Assembly: GCA_025459175.1 (NCBI GenBank)
Contig: JALORC010000006.1
Coordinates: forward strand, 47,903-111,902
Reading direction: 5' to 3'
Origin: Planctomycetota bacterium
GTDB lineage: Bacteria; Planctomycetota; UBA1135; UBA2386
Length of the DNA: 64,000 bases
The notes below the pieces were generated by a model, which saw only the letters and a program-made list of their open reading frames with translations, did no database searches and had not been told where the DNA came from. Both the position numbers and the translations under genes were made by a program. Positions 25,355-34,237 of the stretch are shown piece after piece (position 1 is the stretch's first letter; every line of letters begins with the position of its first letter).

Positions 25355-28176
25355 CCCTTGCCCTCCATGTAGTCGTAGAGCCGCTGCTGTTCGCGTTCGT
25401 GCGCCAGCAGGTCGGCAGCATCTTTGCACAGTTCGATCCGCGCCAGATGCCAATTGAGTCGCACGGTGCGATCGGCGAGCAGGTCGCGCACCCCGTCGAG
25501 CGCCGCCAGGGCGCCGGGCACGTCGCCGCCTCGCGCCATCCGGACGGCGCGTTCGCGGACCAGCGACAGCAGGTGGGTGCCGAGCTCGGACCGGGTCGCG
25601 GGCGCCAACTCGCCGCGCAAGGCCTCGGTCAGCACGGTGATCGCCGCCTCGGCATCCCCCGCCTGCACCAGGTAACTGGCGCGGCGCAGCGTGTCCTTGG
25701 TCTGCGCCGCCAGCTGCTGCAGCGCCTTCGTGGAACTGAACAACTCGACGCCGCCCTGGTAGCCGACCGCGAGCCAGGCACCGTCCGTGGCCAGCTTGAA
25801 CGAACCGGCCAACGGATCGCGGCTGCTGTCGAACGCCGGCAACGACAGCGTTCGCACCGGCGAACGACCGTCGGTCGGCACCAACAGCAGTTGCCGCTGG
25901 CCCGGCATGACGACGTGGTTGCCGAGGACCAGTCCGCGGCCCCGGCTCGCGTGCCGCTGGGCGACCAGCGGCGGCAGCTCGCGCGACCACTTGACCAGGC
26001 CGCCGACCAGTCCGATCGCGACCACGTGGTTGTCGGCGGCCAGGTAGACCGATTCCGCGTCGGCGCCGATCACCGTGCGCAGGGTGCCGTAGCTGGCGTA
26101 GCGGGTGGCCGCGTCGACCATCCAGACCGGCTCACCGCTCGCGGCATCGAGGCACAGCAGCATGTTGCTGTCGCACGCCGCCAGCACGACCAGGCCGTTG
26201 TGCACCAGCAGGTCGTTGGGCAGGAAGCCCGGCAGCTCGCCCTGCTGGAAGGGCATCTGGTAGCCCATCATGTCGTCCTGGCGCGGCGTCCTGGGCTTCA
26301 CCCGGCGCCGCAGCGGATCGGACCGTTCGTAGCGACGCACCCAACGGAGGTCGCCGGCGAACGCGTCGACGGCGGCGATGCAGCCGGCATTGGTGGCGAC
26401 GAAGGCGATGCCGCTCTGCACCACCACCGGCGTGCCCGGGGCCTTGAAGAACGGCGTGCCACCGGCGTGCAGCAGCGTGTGCCACTGCGGCTGGCCGGTG
26501 CGGCGATCGAGGCACTCGAGCGTGTAGGCCCCGCGGCGCAGCGCCGGCAGCAGCAGCTTCTCGCCGAACACCACCGGCGCGGCGAGGAACGTCACGTCGC
26601 GCAGTCCGCCCTCGCCCTCGAGCCACTGCAACGACGACCAGACGCGCTGCTGCAGATCGCGCCGGTAGGCCACCAGCTGGCTCGCCTTCAGCGTGTCCAC
26701 GCTGCTCGACGCGCGCGGCTGACCGAGCACGACGTAGCGCCGGGTCTCGTCCTCGACCGGCCGCAGCAGCGCATGATCGTTGGCGGCGTAGCGCACGCGC
26801 GGCTGGTTCTCGCGCGCGACCGGCGGCTCGTCCGGTTCGTCGACGCTCTGGTCGCCGTTGGTCAGGCCCTGCGCCAGCATCACGCCGCTGCCGGAGTCGG
26901 CGAGCCGCAGCCGGAAGTGCTCGAGGAACAGCGCGCGCGACACCGGATCGGCACCGTCCTCGTCGCGGCTGAACGTGACCCAGGTCGCCGGCCCGTAGCG
27001 GCTGGCGTACGGCATCATCGTGCCGCCGGCGCCTTCGCCCCAGACGCGGTCGTTGTTGGTGGTCTTGGGGTCCCGGTACGGCTCCGCATTGCGGAAGCGG
27101 TACTGCCACAGCGGGACCAGCTGCTCGGTGTCGGCAGCGAGCCAGCTGATCGTGGCCTGGTCCGGTCGGCTGGCGACGGTCTGCAGGTCGCGAGCGAACA
27201 GTTCGCTGCCCGGCAGCCCGGCGATCGGCTGCAGTTCGCCGAGCACGCGCAGCGACTCGTCCGGGAAGCCGGCCGCGAGCTCGGTGACGGCCTGGGCGGC
27301 GGCATCGACTTCGCCGGCGAGGCGCAGGCACAAGGCGATCTTGAAGCGGCACCACGGCTCGCTGATCGCCAGGCGCTTGCGGTTGTCGGCCGGGTAGATC
27401 TCGAGCAGGTCGCGCAGCACCTGCACCGCGGCGCGATGGCGGCCCTCGTGCATCAGGCGATCCGCCAGTTCGGCCATCGCCCGGCCCGCCGCCAAGGTGA
27501 CGAAGTAGCGGTTGGCGACCTGCTCGAAGCCGCTCAACGAACCGTCGCGCCGCGCTTGCTGCAGCAGCTCCTCGGCCGCCACCTCGTGCGTGGTCCGGTA
27601 CTGCTCGATGCCGACCGCCGGCATCCGCGACAGCAGCTCATGGCACAGGCGGCGGACCGGGCGATAGAGCCGGCCGTCGGCGCTGAACACCGAGTTGCGG
27701 GCATCGAGGGCGCGCGGCCGCATGCTGGTCGGCGACGGGGCCGACTCGTCGCCAGCGCGCGGCTTGGCGAGGGCTCGGTTCTGGGGCTTCGACTCGGCTG
27801 GATTGGCCGGATTGGTTGCTTCGGCACCGACCGCAGGAGCGGCGCCATCACCGGCTGCCTCGCTGCCGACCACTTCGATCGTGCGGCCTTCGATGACGTC
27901 CTGCAGCACCGCGATCGCCTGGCCGAAATCCTGCCGGTCGAGGAACGACTGCGCCCGACGCAAGTACCTGTCGAGATTGGGGTTCTCGAACATCTCGACG
28001 GTCGGCCCGGGATCGTCGTCGGCGCCCTGCGGGGGGACCTGCGGGGCGACCTGGCCGGGCCCCAGGGCGCCGATCGGAGCCACCGCTCGAACCTGTTGGG
28101 CGACGCCACCGACGGCGGTCAACACCGCCGCAGCGAGGAGCAACAGAGGAGAACTGGGCAGCGAGAGCGGCGGCAC
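25351..28176 (-). CDS. Exported TPR plus PQQ-like beta-propeller protein
   Basis: 941 residues and the first gene of the long minus-strand operon. Signal peptide (SPLLLLAAAVLTAVGGVAQQ, about residues 9-28), then a helical segment with TPR spacing (LRRAQSFLDRQDFGQAIAVLQDVI), more helices to about residue 350, and a propeller region with PQQ-type blade motifs: WQYRFRNAEPYRD, YTLECLDRRTGQPQWHTLLH, GCIAAVDAFAGDLRWVRRY, MLLCLDAASGEPVWMVDA and HVVAIGLVGGLVKWSREL, each with the A-x-D-x-x-T-G-x-x-x-W pattern. The C-terminus is again helical. No PQQ-dependent active site is seen; this is a binding propeller. The divergent HEAT/propeller gene starts 244 bases upstream. Confidence 0.82.
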   Translation of the reverse strand: MPPLSLPSSPLLLLAAAVLTAVGGVAQQVRAVAPIGALGPGQVAPQVPPQGADDDPGPTVEMFENPNLDRYLRRAQSFLDRQDFGQAIAVLQDVIEGRTIEVVGSEAAGDGAAPAVGAEATNPANPAESKPQNRALAKPRAGDESAPSPTSMRPRALDARNSVFSADGRLYRPVRRLCHELLSRMPAVGIEQYRTTHEVAAEELLQQARRDGSLSGFEQVANRYFVTLAAGRAMAELADRLMHEGRHRAAVQVLRDLLEIYPADNRKRLAISEPWCRFKIALCLRLAGEVDAAAQAVTELAAGFPDESLRVLGELQPIAGLPGSELFARDLQTVASRPDQATISWLAADTEQLVPLWQYRFRNAEPYRDPKTTNNDRVWGEGAGGTMMPYASRYGPATWVTFSRDEDGADPVSRALFLEHFRLRLADSGSGVMLAQGLTNGDQSVDEPDEPPVARENQPRVRYAANDHALLRPVEDETRRYVVLGQPRASSSVDTLKASQLVAYRRDLQQRVWSSLQWLEGEGGLRDVTFLAAPVVFGEKLLLPALRRGAYTLECLDRRTGQPQWHTLLHAGGTPFFKAPGTPVVVQSGIAFVATNAGCIAAVDAFAGDLRWVRRYERSDPLRRRVKPRTPRQDDMMGYQMPFQQGELPGFLPNDLLVHNGLVVLAACDSNMLLCLDAASGEPVWMVDAATRYASYGTLRTVIGADAESVYLAADNHVVAIGLVGGLVKWSRELPPLVAQRHASRGRGLVLGNHVVMPGQRQLLLVPTDGRSPVRTLSLPAFDSSRDPLAGSFKLATDGAWLAVGYQGGVELFSSTKALQQLAAQTKDTLRRASYLVQAGDAEAAITVLTEALRGELAPATRSELGTHLLSLVRERAVRMARGGDVPGALAALDGVRDLLADRTVRLNWHLARIELCKDAADLLAHEREQQRLYDYMEGKG

Positions 28177-28420
28177 TGGCTTCGTTCCAAATCCGGGCCG
28201 ACTGATTCCGCGGCAGCGCGAGTCCGAGGGGTCACGGACCGACGTCGACCAACGGTGGACTGCGGGGAGGGATCAGTCGGCAATCTACGTTTCCCCGGCG
28301 TCGACGGCGAGGGGCCCGCCCCCATTCCCGCGATTGCGGAAGCGCGCAGGAATCGCGCCCAATGACCACCGTCGGAGCGAACCTGCTTCCCGCGACCGCC
28401 GATCCTAGACTTCCCCACGG

Positions 28421-30712
28421 ATGAAAGCCCTCCCCTGTGCGCGTGCCCTGTTGTTGTCCGCGATGCTGGTCCCGGTCGCCATCGGGCAGGATTGGACCGA
28501 TGAACAACTGCTGGCCGCGTGCCAGGGCTTCCAGACCGATTCGCTGCCGGCGCGCCTGCAGCAGGTCGGCGCGCTGCTGGCCGAGCGGCAACACGCGTTC
28601 ACGCCGCTGGTGGCCCGCATCCACGGTGATCACCGCGAGTACCGGCTGAAGATCGACCGCCTGCTCGACGAGCTCGGCGACCCGCGCTGGCAGGTGCGCG
28701 AGACCGCCGAACGCACGCTGATCGAGATCGGCAGCCGGGCCTGGGGCGTGATCCAGCAGCGCAAGGAGAACTTCGCGGTGCTCGAGCAGCAGATCCGCTG
28801 CGCGCGCATCCTCGATGCACTCGCCGCCAAGGGCACCGAGCAGGAGGATCGCGAACGGCGGCTGCTGCGCGGTCTGGTGGCGACTGCGCTGCAGCTCGAG
28901 TCGGAGCCGCGGTTGTTGCGCGCGCTGCGGTCGGCGCTGGGCCACACCGACAACTCGATCGCCGACGGCGCGATCCGTGCGCTCGGCAAGCACGGCGGCG
29001 ACGACGAAGCCGACGCGGTGGCGCAGATGGTCGGCTTCAAGAACGGCCTGCACCGCCAGACCGCGGTCGCGGCGCTGGGCCGCATGCGTTCGGCGAAGGC
29101 GCTGGGCTTCTGCCGCCAGCTGCTGGAAGCGACGCCGGCCGCCGACGGACCGTTCGCGGGCATCACGCTCAATCGCACCGAGCTGATGACGATCGTGCGG
29201 GCGCTGCACGGTCGCGACGACGAGGGTGCCACCGCACTGCGCAACGAGCTCGCCAAGCATGCCGATGCGACGATCGCGGCGCTGGCCCGCACCAAGATCC
29301 CGGACGGTGGCGAGGCGGTGGCGGCGAAGTTCGCGATGCCCGACCGCACCCAGGTCGACGGCAACCTGAACGGTTTCCTCGGTGACTCGATGCTGGTCGG
29401 CAATGCCTTCCCGGCGCTGGCGAACGCCGAACTGGCGTTCGCCGAGTGCGACACGATCGACTTCCCGGCCCACCCGCCGGTGCCGCTCGAGACCGCGCGG
29501 GTGTTCCTCAACCAGGGCAGTCTGATCGCCGGCCGCGTGCTGGGGATCGATGCCGAGACGGTGCGCATCGAATCGCTGCGGTTCGGCGCCCTGACCCTGC
29601 CGCGCAAGGACATCCAGGGCATCGCCTTCCTGCCCTCGCTCGACCGCCTGGTCGGCGGCTCGTCGGAGTTCGACCGCTTGCGGCTGCCCGACTCGAGCAG
29701 CGTCGACGGCGCGATCGAACGCGCCGATGCGAGCACCCTGGTGATCAAGACCACGGCCGGCGAATCGCGTTCGCTGCCGATCCTCGAAGTGGCCGGCCTG
29801 ATGTTCACGCGGCCGCCGCAGGCCGAACCGGACACCACCACCTACGCGCGGCTCGATCTGGTCAACGGCGAACGCCTGCTCGGCTTCCTCGGCGACACCT
29901 CGGGCAGCCACGTGGTCGTCGTGGTGCCGCGGCTCGGGGCCGCGATCGTGCCGCTGCGCGAGGTCACCCACATGGAGCTCGGCGTCGGTGGCGGCGCCAC
30001 GTGGGGCTTCACGCTGATCGCCGACTACAGCGACAACCGCATCATCGAGGTCGACGAGCAGGGCAAGGAGCTGCTGCGGCTCGAGGAGATCTTCGGCGCC
30101 TGGGACGCCGAGTGCCTCGACAACGGCAACCTGCTGATCACCGAGTTCTCGGTCAGCCGCGTGCAGGAGGTCGATCGCAAGGGCAACCAGATCTGGATGT
30201 ACGACGCGCTGAAGAACCCCTACGACGCCGACCGCCTGGCGAACGGCAACACGCTGATCGCCGACACGTTCGCCAGCCGCGTGATCGAGGTCAACCGCAA
30301 GGGCGAGGTCGTCTGGACCTACGACAAGGACATCCGGCCGTTCGACGTCGACCGGCTGCCGAACGGCAACACGTTGATCGCCGACGTGATGAAGGACCGC
30401 ATCCTCGAGGTCGATCCGCGCGGCGAGATCGTCTGGGAGGTGAAGGGCATGCCCAACGCCCACGACGCCGACCGGCTGCCGAACGGCAACACGCTGGTGA
30501 CGCTGCGCAACAAGGGCGCGGTGCTCGAGATCGACCGCGACGGCAAGGTGGTGTTCGAACTGCAGGGCCTCAGCTCGCCGAGCGACGCCGATCGCCTGCC
30601 GAACGGCAACACGCTGGTCGCCGAGAACTCGCGCGTGCGCGAGTTCGACCGCCGCGGCAACGAGGTCTGGAAGAAGGAGATGACCTGGGCGGTCGAGGTC
30701 AACCGCTACTGA
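28421..30712 (+). CDS. Exported HEAT-repeat plus 40-residue-repeat propeller protein
   Basis: 763 residues. Signal peptide (ARALLLSAMLVPVAIGQ). Residues about 60-320 are helical, with HEAT-like repeats (DPRWQVRETAERTLIEIG; DNSIADGAIRALGKHG; HRQTAVAALGRMRSAKALGF). A middle part has small beta motifs (FLNQGSLIAGRVLGIDAETVRIESLRFG; LVNGERLLGFLGDTSG), similar in style to the NPCBM protein's N-terminal half. The last 230 residues hold at least five 40-residue repeats (D-A-D-R-L-P-N-G-N-T-L-I-A-D ... V-I-E-V-x-R-x-G-x-x-V-W) forming a propeller like that of arylsulfotransferase/PQQ-like proteins. It is divergent from the long operon and probably functionally linked. Its last 7 bases overlap the convergent M48 gene. 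Confidence 0.8.
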   Translation: MKALPCARALLLSAMLVPVAIGQDWTDEQLLAACQGFQTDSLPARLQQVGALLAERQHAFTPLVARIHGDHREYRLKIDRLLDELGDPRWQVRETAERTLIEIGSRAWGVIQQRKENFAVLEQQIRCARILDALAAKGTEQEDRERRLLRGLVATALQLESEPRLLRALRSALGHTDNSIADGAIRALGKHGGDDEADAVAQMVGFKNGLHRQTAVAALGRMRSAKALGFCRQLLEATPAADGPFAGITLNRTELMTIVRALHGRDDEGATALRNELAKHADATIAALARTKIPDGGEAVAAKFAMPDRTQVDGNLNGFLGDSMLVGNAFPALANAELAFAECDTIDFPAHPPVPLETARVFLNQGSLIAGRVLGIDAETVRIESLRFGALTLPRKDIQGIAFLPSLDRLVGGSSEFDRLRLPDSSSVDGAIERADASTLVIKTTAGESRSLPILEVAGLMFTRPPQAEPDTTTYARLDLVNGERLLGFLGDTSGSHVVVVVPRLGAAIVPLREVTHMELGVGGGATWGFTLIADYSDNRIIEVDEQGKELLRLEEIFGAWDAECLDNGNLLITEFSVSRVQEVDRKGNQIWMYDALKNPYDADRLANGNTLIADTFASRVIEVNRKGEVVWTYDKDIRPFDVDRLPNGNTLIADVMKDRILEVDPRGEIVWEVKGMPNAHDADRLPNGNTLVTLRNKGAVLEIDRDGKVVFELQGLSSPSDADRLPNGNTLVAENSRVREFDRRGNEVWKKEMTWAVEVNRY
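30104..30700 (+). repeat. Five tandem 120-bp repeats encoding propeller blades
   Basis: The codons for D-A-x-x-L-x-N-G-N begin at 30104, 30224, 30344, 30464 and 30584, an exact 120-base (40-codon) period. The core cgaacggcaacacg is nearly identical at the DNA level in the last four units, while flanking codons differ. Such even spacing suggests recent internal duplication or gene conversion inside the coding region. Confidence 0.85.
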
Positions 30713-32511
30713 GGTCCCGGTTCGGCGAATACCGCGCGCAGCGACGCGGGCACGCCGATGCGCACCAGCTCGCGGCGGACCGCTTCCATGCGTTCGGGGT
30801 CCTCGGCCGCCGCGGCCGCGCAATACGCATGCAGCCCTCGTTGCAGGTCGTCGGGCTGCGGCTCGCCCTCGAGCGCCAACGCGAACCACGGTCGCGCGGC
30901 GGCCGGCCCCTGCTCGATCAGCACGCGTTCGCCGCGTCGCCAGCCACCGACGAACCCCGCGCGTGCCGACGCGAAGTCGGTCGCGGCCGGCGCCAGTGCA
31001 GTGGCCGCCTGCAGTTCTTCGTCGAACGACCGCCAGACCCGCTGCCAGTGCGGCGGCAGCTGCGCCGCATCGACCTGCTGCGCGGCAGCGTGCGCCCCTT
31101 GCACGTCGCCCGAATAGAAGCGCCACAGCACGCGCTCGTACGGCCAGTCGAGCGACCACGACCAGCACGCGACGCCGGACGCGGCCAGCAGCACGCCCAG
31201 GATCGCGGCGCGCAGCAGACGACCGCGCCGATCGAACCGCGCCCGATACACCGGATCGATCTCGTAGCGCCGCATCTGCCGACAGCGCGACGGCTCGTCG
31301 GGATGCAGGCTGAGCAACCGCCCGAGACGCCCCGGTTCCGCCGGCACCGCCAGCTTCGACACCTCGAGCAGCGCCTGGCTGCAGGGTCCGGCGCCGAGCG
31401 CTCGCACCGACGCCGCATCCGCTTCGTGTTCGAAGCGATGCGCGAGGATCCGGATGCAGCACCACAACAGCGCGAAGAAGCCCAGCGTCGCCACCAGGTG
31501 CACCAGCACGTCCTGTTCCTCGAACGCCAGCAGGCGCAACGGCACCATCGCCGCCAACGGCAGGCCGATCGCCAACGACATCAGCAGCGCCGGATGCCCC
31601 ATGCGCGCGTGCCCGATCTCGTGCGCGAGCACGCCGGTCAGCGCCTCGGCCGGCAGCGTGCGCAGCAGGCCGTCGGTGATGCAGAGGCAGCGACCGACCG
31701 GCAGCGGGCCGACCATCATCGCGTTCAGGGATCGGTTCCCGGTCGGCAGGTGCAGCACCCGGTCGGGGCGGAAGCCGAGTTCCGCGGCCTTGGCGCGCAG
31801 CAGCGTGCCGACCGGTTCGGGCAGCCGCGTGTCCACCGCGAACGCGATGCGGAACCAGAACGGCAGCAGCATCACGGCCAGCACCAGGAACGCGAAGGCT
31901 CCGATGCCCAGGCCCGGCGCGGTCGCGAACGCGAACACGTAGCTCGGGCGGTGCAGCTGCAGCAGGTCGAGCAGCACCCCGAGCAGCAGCAGCGGCATCA
32001 GCATCAGAAGCGGCCAGCCGAACCGCAGCCGGACCGAGGGTGCCAGTTCACGCCACGACGGCAGGTCGTGGTACGGCACTGCGCGGCCCGGCGCGATGCC
32101 GGCGAGGATCTCCACGTACGTCTGCGCCGCGGTGCCCCAGAACATCCGCGGCAGCTCGGCGACGAACGCCGGCAATGCCGTCAGCACGATGCGACCGAGA
32201 TGGCTGTCCCAGGCCAGACGATCGATGCAGTCCCCGAAGCCACCGACCGCGAACAGCACCTCGACGCAGATCGGGGTCGCCCACGCCGACAACAACAGGA
32301 TCGCCCGCGCGGGGACCGCAGCGCGGCGACCGGTCGCCAACTGCCGGCGCGCCGATCGCAGCGACCAGGCCGCGAGCAACGAAGGCAGCATCAACAGCAG
32401 TGCGGCCGGCACGACGCGGTCCAGGCTGCCGCTGCCCGGGATCGCCGGCAACAGCTCGCGGTTGGCGAACGCCACCAACAGGCCCGCGAACAACGTGAAC
32501 GGCAGGACCAC
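30706..32511 (-). CDS. M48-family membrane metalloprotease with C-terminal extension
   Basis: 601 residues from GTG 32511. There are about six transmembrane helices, and the zinc motif HEIGH is at residues 297-301, preceded by PAEALTGVLA. The third ligand is likely the Glu in FEHEADAASVRALG (about residue 370), as in HtpX/Ste24-type M48 peptidases. The segment NRSLNAMMVGPLPVGRCLCITDGLL is the typical N-A-x-x-x-G-x-x-x-x-x-x-x-x-x-x-x-G-L strand before the zinc helix. After the protease core comes another helix and about 120 residues of TPR-like sequence. M48 enzymes degrade misfolded membrane proteins. It is the last gene of an operon that also carries lemA, a recurrent partner of M48 peptidases. 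It starts 3 bases after the preceding stop. Confidence 0.85.
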   Translation of the reverse strand: MVLPFTLFAGLLVAFANRELLPAIPGSGSLDRVVPAALLLMLPSLLAAWSLRSARRQLATGRRAAVPARAILLLSAWATPICVEVLFAVGGFGDCIDRLAWDSHLGRIVLTALPAFVAELPRMFWGTAAQTYVEILAGIAPGRAVPYHDLPSWRELAPSVRLRFGWPLLMLMPLLLLGVLLDLLQLHRPSYVFAFATAPGLGIGAFAFLVLAVMLLPFWFRIAFAVDTRLPEPVGTLLRAKAAELGFRPDRVLHLPTGNRSLNAMMVGPLPVGRCLCITDGLLRTLPAEALTGVLAHEIGHARMGHPALLMSLAIGLPLAAMVPLRLLAFEEQDVLVHLVATLGFFALLWCCIRILAHRFEHEADAASVRALGAGPCSQALLEVSKLAVPAEPGRLGRLLSLHPDEPSRCRQMRRYEIDPVYRARFDRRGRLLRAAILGVLLAASGVACWSWSLDWPYERVLWRFYSGDVQGAHAAAQQVDAAQLPPHWQRVWRSFDEELQAATALAPAATDFASARAGFVGGWRRGERVLIEQGPAAARPWFALALEGEPQPDDLQRGLHAYCAAAAAEDPERMEAVRRELVRIGVPASLRAVFAEPGPQ

Positions 32512-32514
32512 GCG

Positions 32515-33531
32515 TCAACGACCGGATGGTTCGGTGCGCCCGGCGGTGGGAAAGGCCTTGGCGACGATCGCCGCGAAGCGCGGCTCGCCGCGCAGCGACG
32601 CCAGCTCGGGGTCGGTGTCGAACAGACTGCGCTGCACGCGCAACGAGCTGTCGAGATCCGGCGACGCCATCATCGCCGCACAGGTGTCGAGCGCATCGAG
32701 GGCGCGTTCCTTGTCGCCGACCAGCGCGTGCACGCAGGCCGCGGCATACCAGGCCACCGGCCTCAAGCGCACGCCGCTGCCCTTCGCCAGTGCCTGCGCC
32801 GCACGGTGGGTTGCCGCCGACTGCTTGTACTCGCGCAGCAGACACCAGTAGTCGGCGAGCACCAGCGTCGTCTGCACCCGGTCCTCCGCGTCGCCGTCCG
32901 TCGTCGCCTGCTGCAGTTCGGCGATGATCGCCTGCGCCTGATCGCGCGTGCCCCACTGCCACAGGGCAGCGGCGAGTGCCCGGCGCAGGTCCTCTGGTTC
33001 GACGGCCCGGTTGTCGACCAACTGCACCACCGCGTCGAGCCGGTCGGCCGCCGGCGGGCGCAACTGCAGATCCCGCAGCGGTGCAACCAGCTGGATGCGA
33101 TGCGTGAGCGGGAACCAATCCGGCGTGTCGAGCAACAACTGGAACACCAGCTCCCCGGCGAACGGCTGCAGCGGCAACAGCGCGTCGTACTGGCCGACGA
33201 AGGTCATGCCGGTGGCGCGTTGCTGCCGCAGGTGGCCGAGCACGAACTGGGTCGCCAATGCATGCACGCCCTTGCTGCGCGCCGCCGCCGGCTCGCCGGC
33301 AGCCGCGGGCAGCTGGAGCGCGAGCCAGGCCGCACCGGCGCGCGGCTCACGGAGCAGGACCGCCGCGGTCGAGTCGCGCAGCGCCATGTCGTTCTGGTCC
33401 GACGCGAGCCAACGCTCGGCGGCCGCGGCGAGTTCGTCGACGGGCGTCTGCGCCATCGCGGCGCCGACCGACCACGCCAGCAGCAATGCCTGCCACCGGC
33501 CACCACCGCGCACCAGCGCCGGAATCGCCAT
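32515..33531 (-). CDS. Exported helical protein, TPR-like
   Basis: 338 residues with a signal peptide (WQALLLAWSVGAAMAQ, ending about residue 28). The mature protein is almost all helix. The C-terminal third has TPR-like features (RALAAALWQWGTRDQAQAIIAEL; LADYWCLLREYKQSAATHRAAQ; WYAAACVHALVGDKERALDALDTCAAM) and a terminal DPELASLRGEPRFAAIVAKAF, the last-repeat ending commonly found in TPR proteins. Likely a periplasmic scaffold or chaperone-like partner of the M48 protease, whose GTG lies only 3 bases downstream. No enzyme motif is visible. Confidence 0.72.
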   Translation of the reverse strand: MAIPALVRGGGRWQALLLAWSVGAAMAQTPVDELAAAAERWLASDQNDMALRDSTAAVLLREPRAGAAWLALQLPAAAGEPAAARSKGVHALATQFVLGHLRQQRATGMTFVGQYDALLPLQPFAGELVFQLLLDTPDWFPLTHRIQLVAPLRDLQLRPPAADRLDAVVQLVDNRAVEPEDLRRALAAALWQWGTRDQAQAIIAELQQATTDGDAEDRVQTTLVLADYWCLLREYKQSAATHRAAQALAKGSGVRLRPVAWYAAACVHALVGDKERALDALDTCAAMMASPDLDSSLRVQRSLFDTDPELASLRGEPRFAAIVAKAFPTAGRTEPSGR

Positions 33532-33546
33532 GCGCCGCTTGTAGCC

Positions 33547-34209
33547 TCAGCCGAGCAGGGGAAACAGGGCCCCCCCTCGTTCCGATCGGTCCAGCCGTGC
33601 CAGCAGCGCGGCCGCCAGGCGCTCGATGGCATCCGCTGCGAGCGGCCGATCGGCGTCGGGCAAGGCGGCCGCCACCGTGACACCGCTGCCGGCGAGATCG
33701 AGCGCCAGCGCTTCGACGTAGCCGTGCAGCGCCTGTTTGGCGGCCGCGAACGCCACCGAGCCGGTGCGCAGGCTCGACGGTCCGGCGCCGACGAACAGCA
33801 GCCCGCCGCGGCGCGCCCGCCGCAGCTGCGACAGCAGTGCCCGCGCCAGCGTCGCGTTGGCCAGCAGGTTGGCCTCGAGCTGCTCCGCGAGATCACCACC
33901 CGGCTCGCTGCCGATCGTGCGCGGCGCGTAGGCGCCGGCGGCACCGACGAATGCGGTCACCGGACCGAGCGCGTCCTTGGCGCCCTTCGCGAACCCGGCC
34001 GCCGCCTCGGTGTCCTGTGCGGCGACCAGGCCGACCAGCACGCGCTCGCGGCCCAGCGCCTCCTGCACCTTCGCCACCTGCCACGGCTTGCGCACCGCGG
34101 CGGCGACCCGACCGCCGCCGGCGAGCACCTGGCGCGCGACCGCCTGCCCGAGCCGACCGGTGGCACCCGCCACCACCACCACCTGATCACGCAACTTCGT
34201 CACGACCAC
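33547..34209 (-). CDS. Short-chain dehydrogenase/reductase-like protein
   Basis: 220 residues. The N-terminal nucleotide-binding motif is VVVVAGATGRLGQAVARQVL (A-G-A-T-G-x-L-G, about residues 10-30), and NATLARALLSQLRRARRGGLLFVGAG followed by SVAFAAAKQALHGYVEALALDLAGSGVTV resembles the S...Y-x-x-x-K region of SDR enzymes. The catalytic Tyr is replaced: the expected Y-x-x-x-K reads F-A-A-A-K, so normal oxidoreductase activity is doubtful, although the Lys remains. Function unknown; it might bind NAD(P) structurally. The start may be GTG 34209 or GTG 34203. It lies between lemA and the TPR-like gene in the operon. Confidence 0.72.
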   Translation of the reverse strand: MVVTKLRDQVVVVAGATGRLGQAVARQVLAGGGRVAAAVRKPWQVAKVQEALGRERVLVGLVAAQDTEAAAGFAKGAKDALGPVTAFVGAAGAYAPRTIGSEPGGDLAEQLEANLLANATLARALLSQLRRARRGGLLFVGAGPSSLRTGSVAFAAAKQALHGYVEALALDLAGSGVTVAAALPDADRPLAADAIERLAAALLARLDRSERGGALFPLLG

Positions 34210-34237
34210 GGGCTCCGTCGGCTGCGGACTGGCATCG

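Noticed and set aside
20633..25372. A 1579-codon open frame on the plus strand
   Set aside because: It is antisense to the BatA-VWA, VWA and toroid genes, which have clear domains. Its composition (Arg, Gln, His, Ala-rich without domains) is that of a GC-rich shadow frame.
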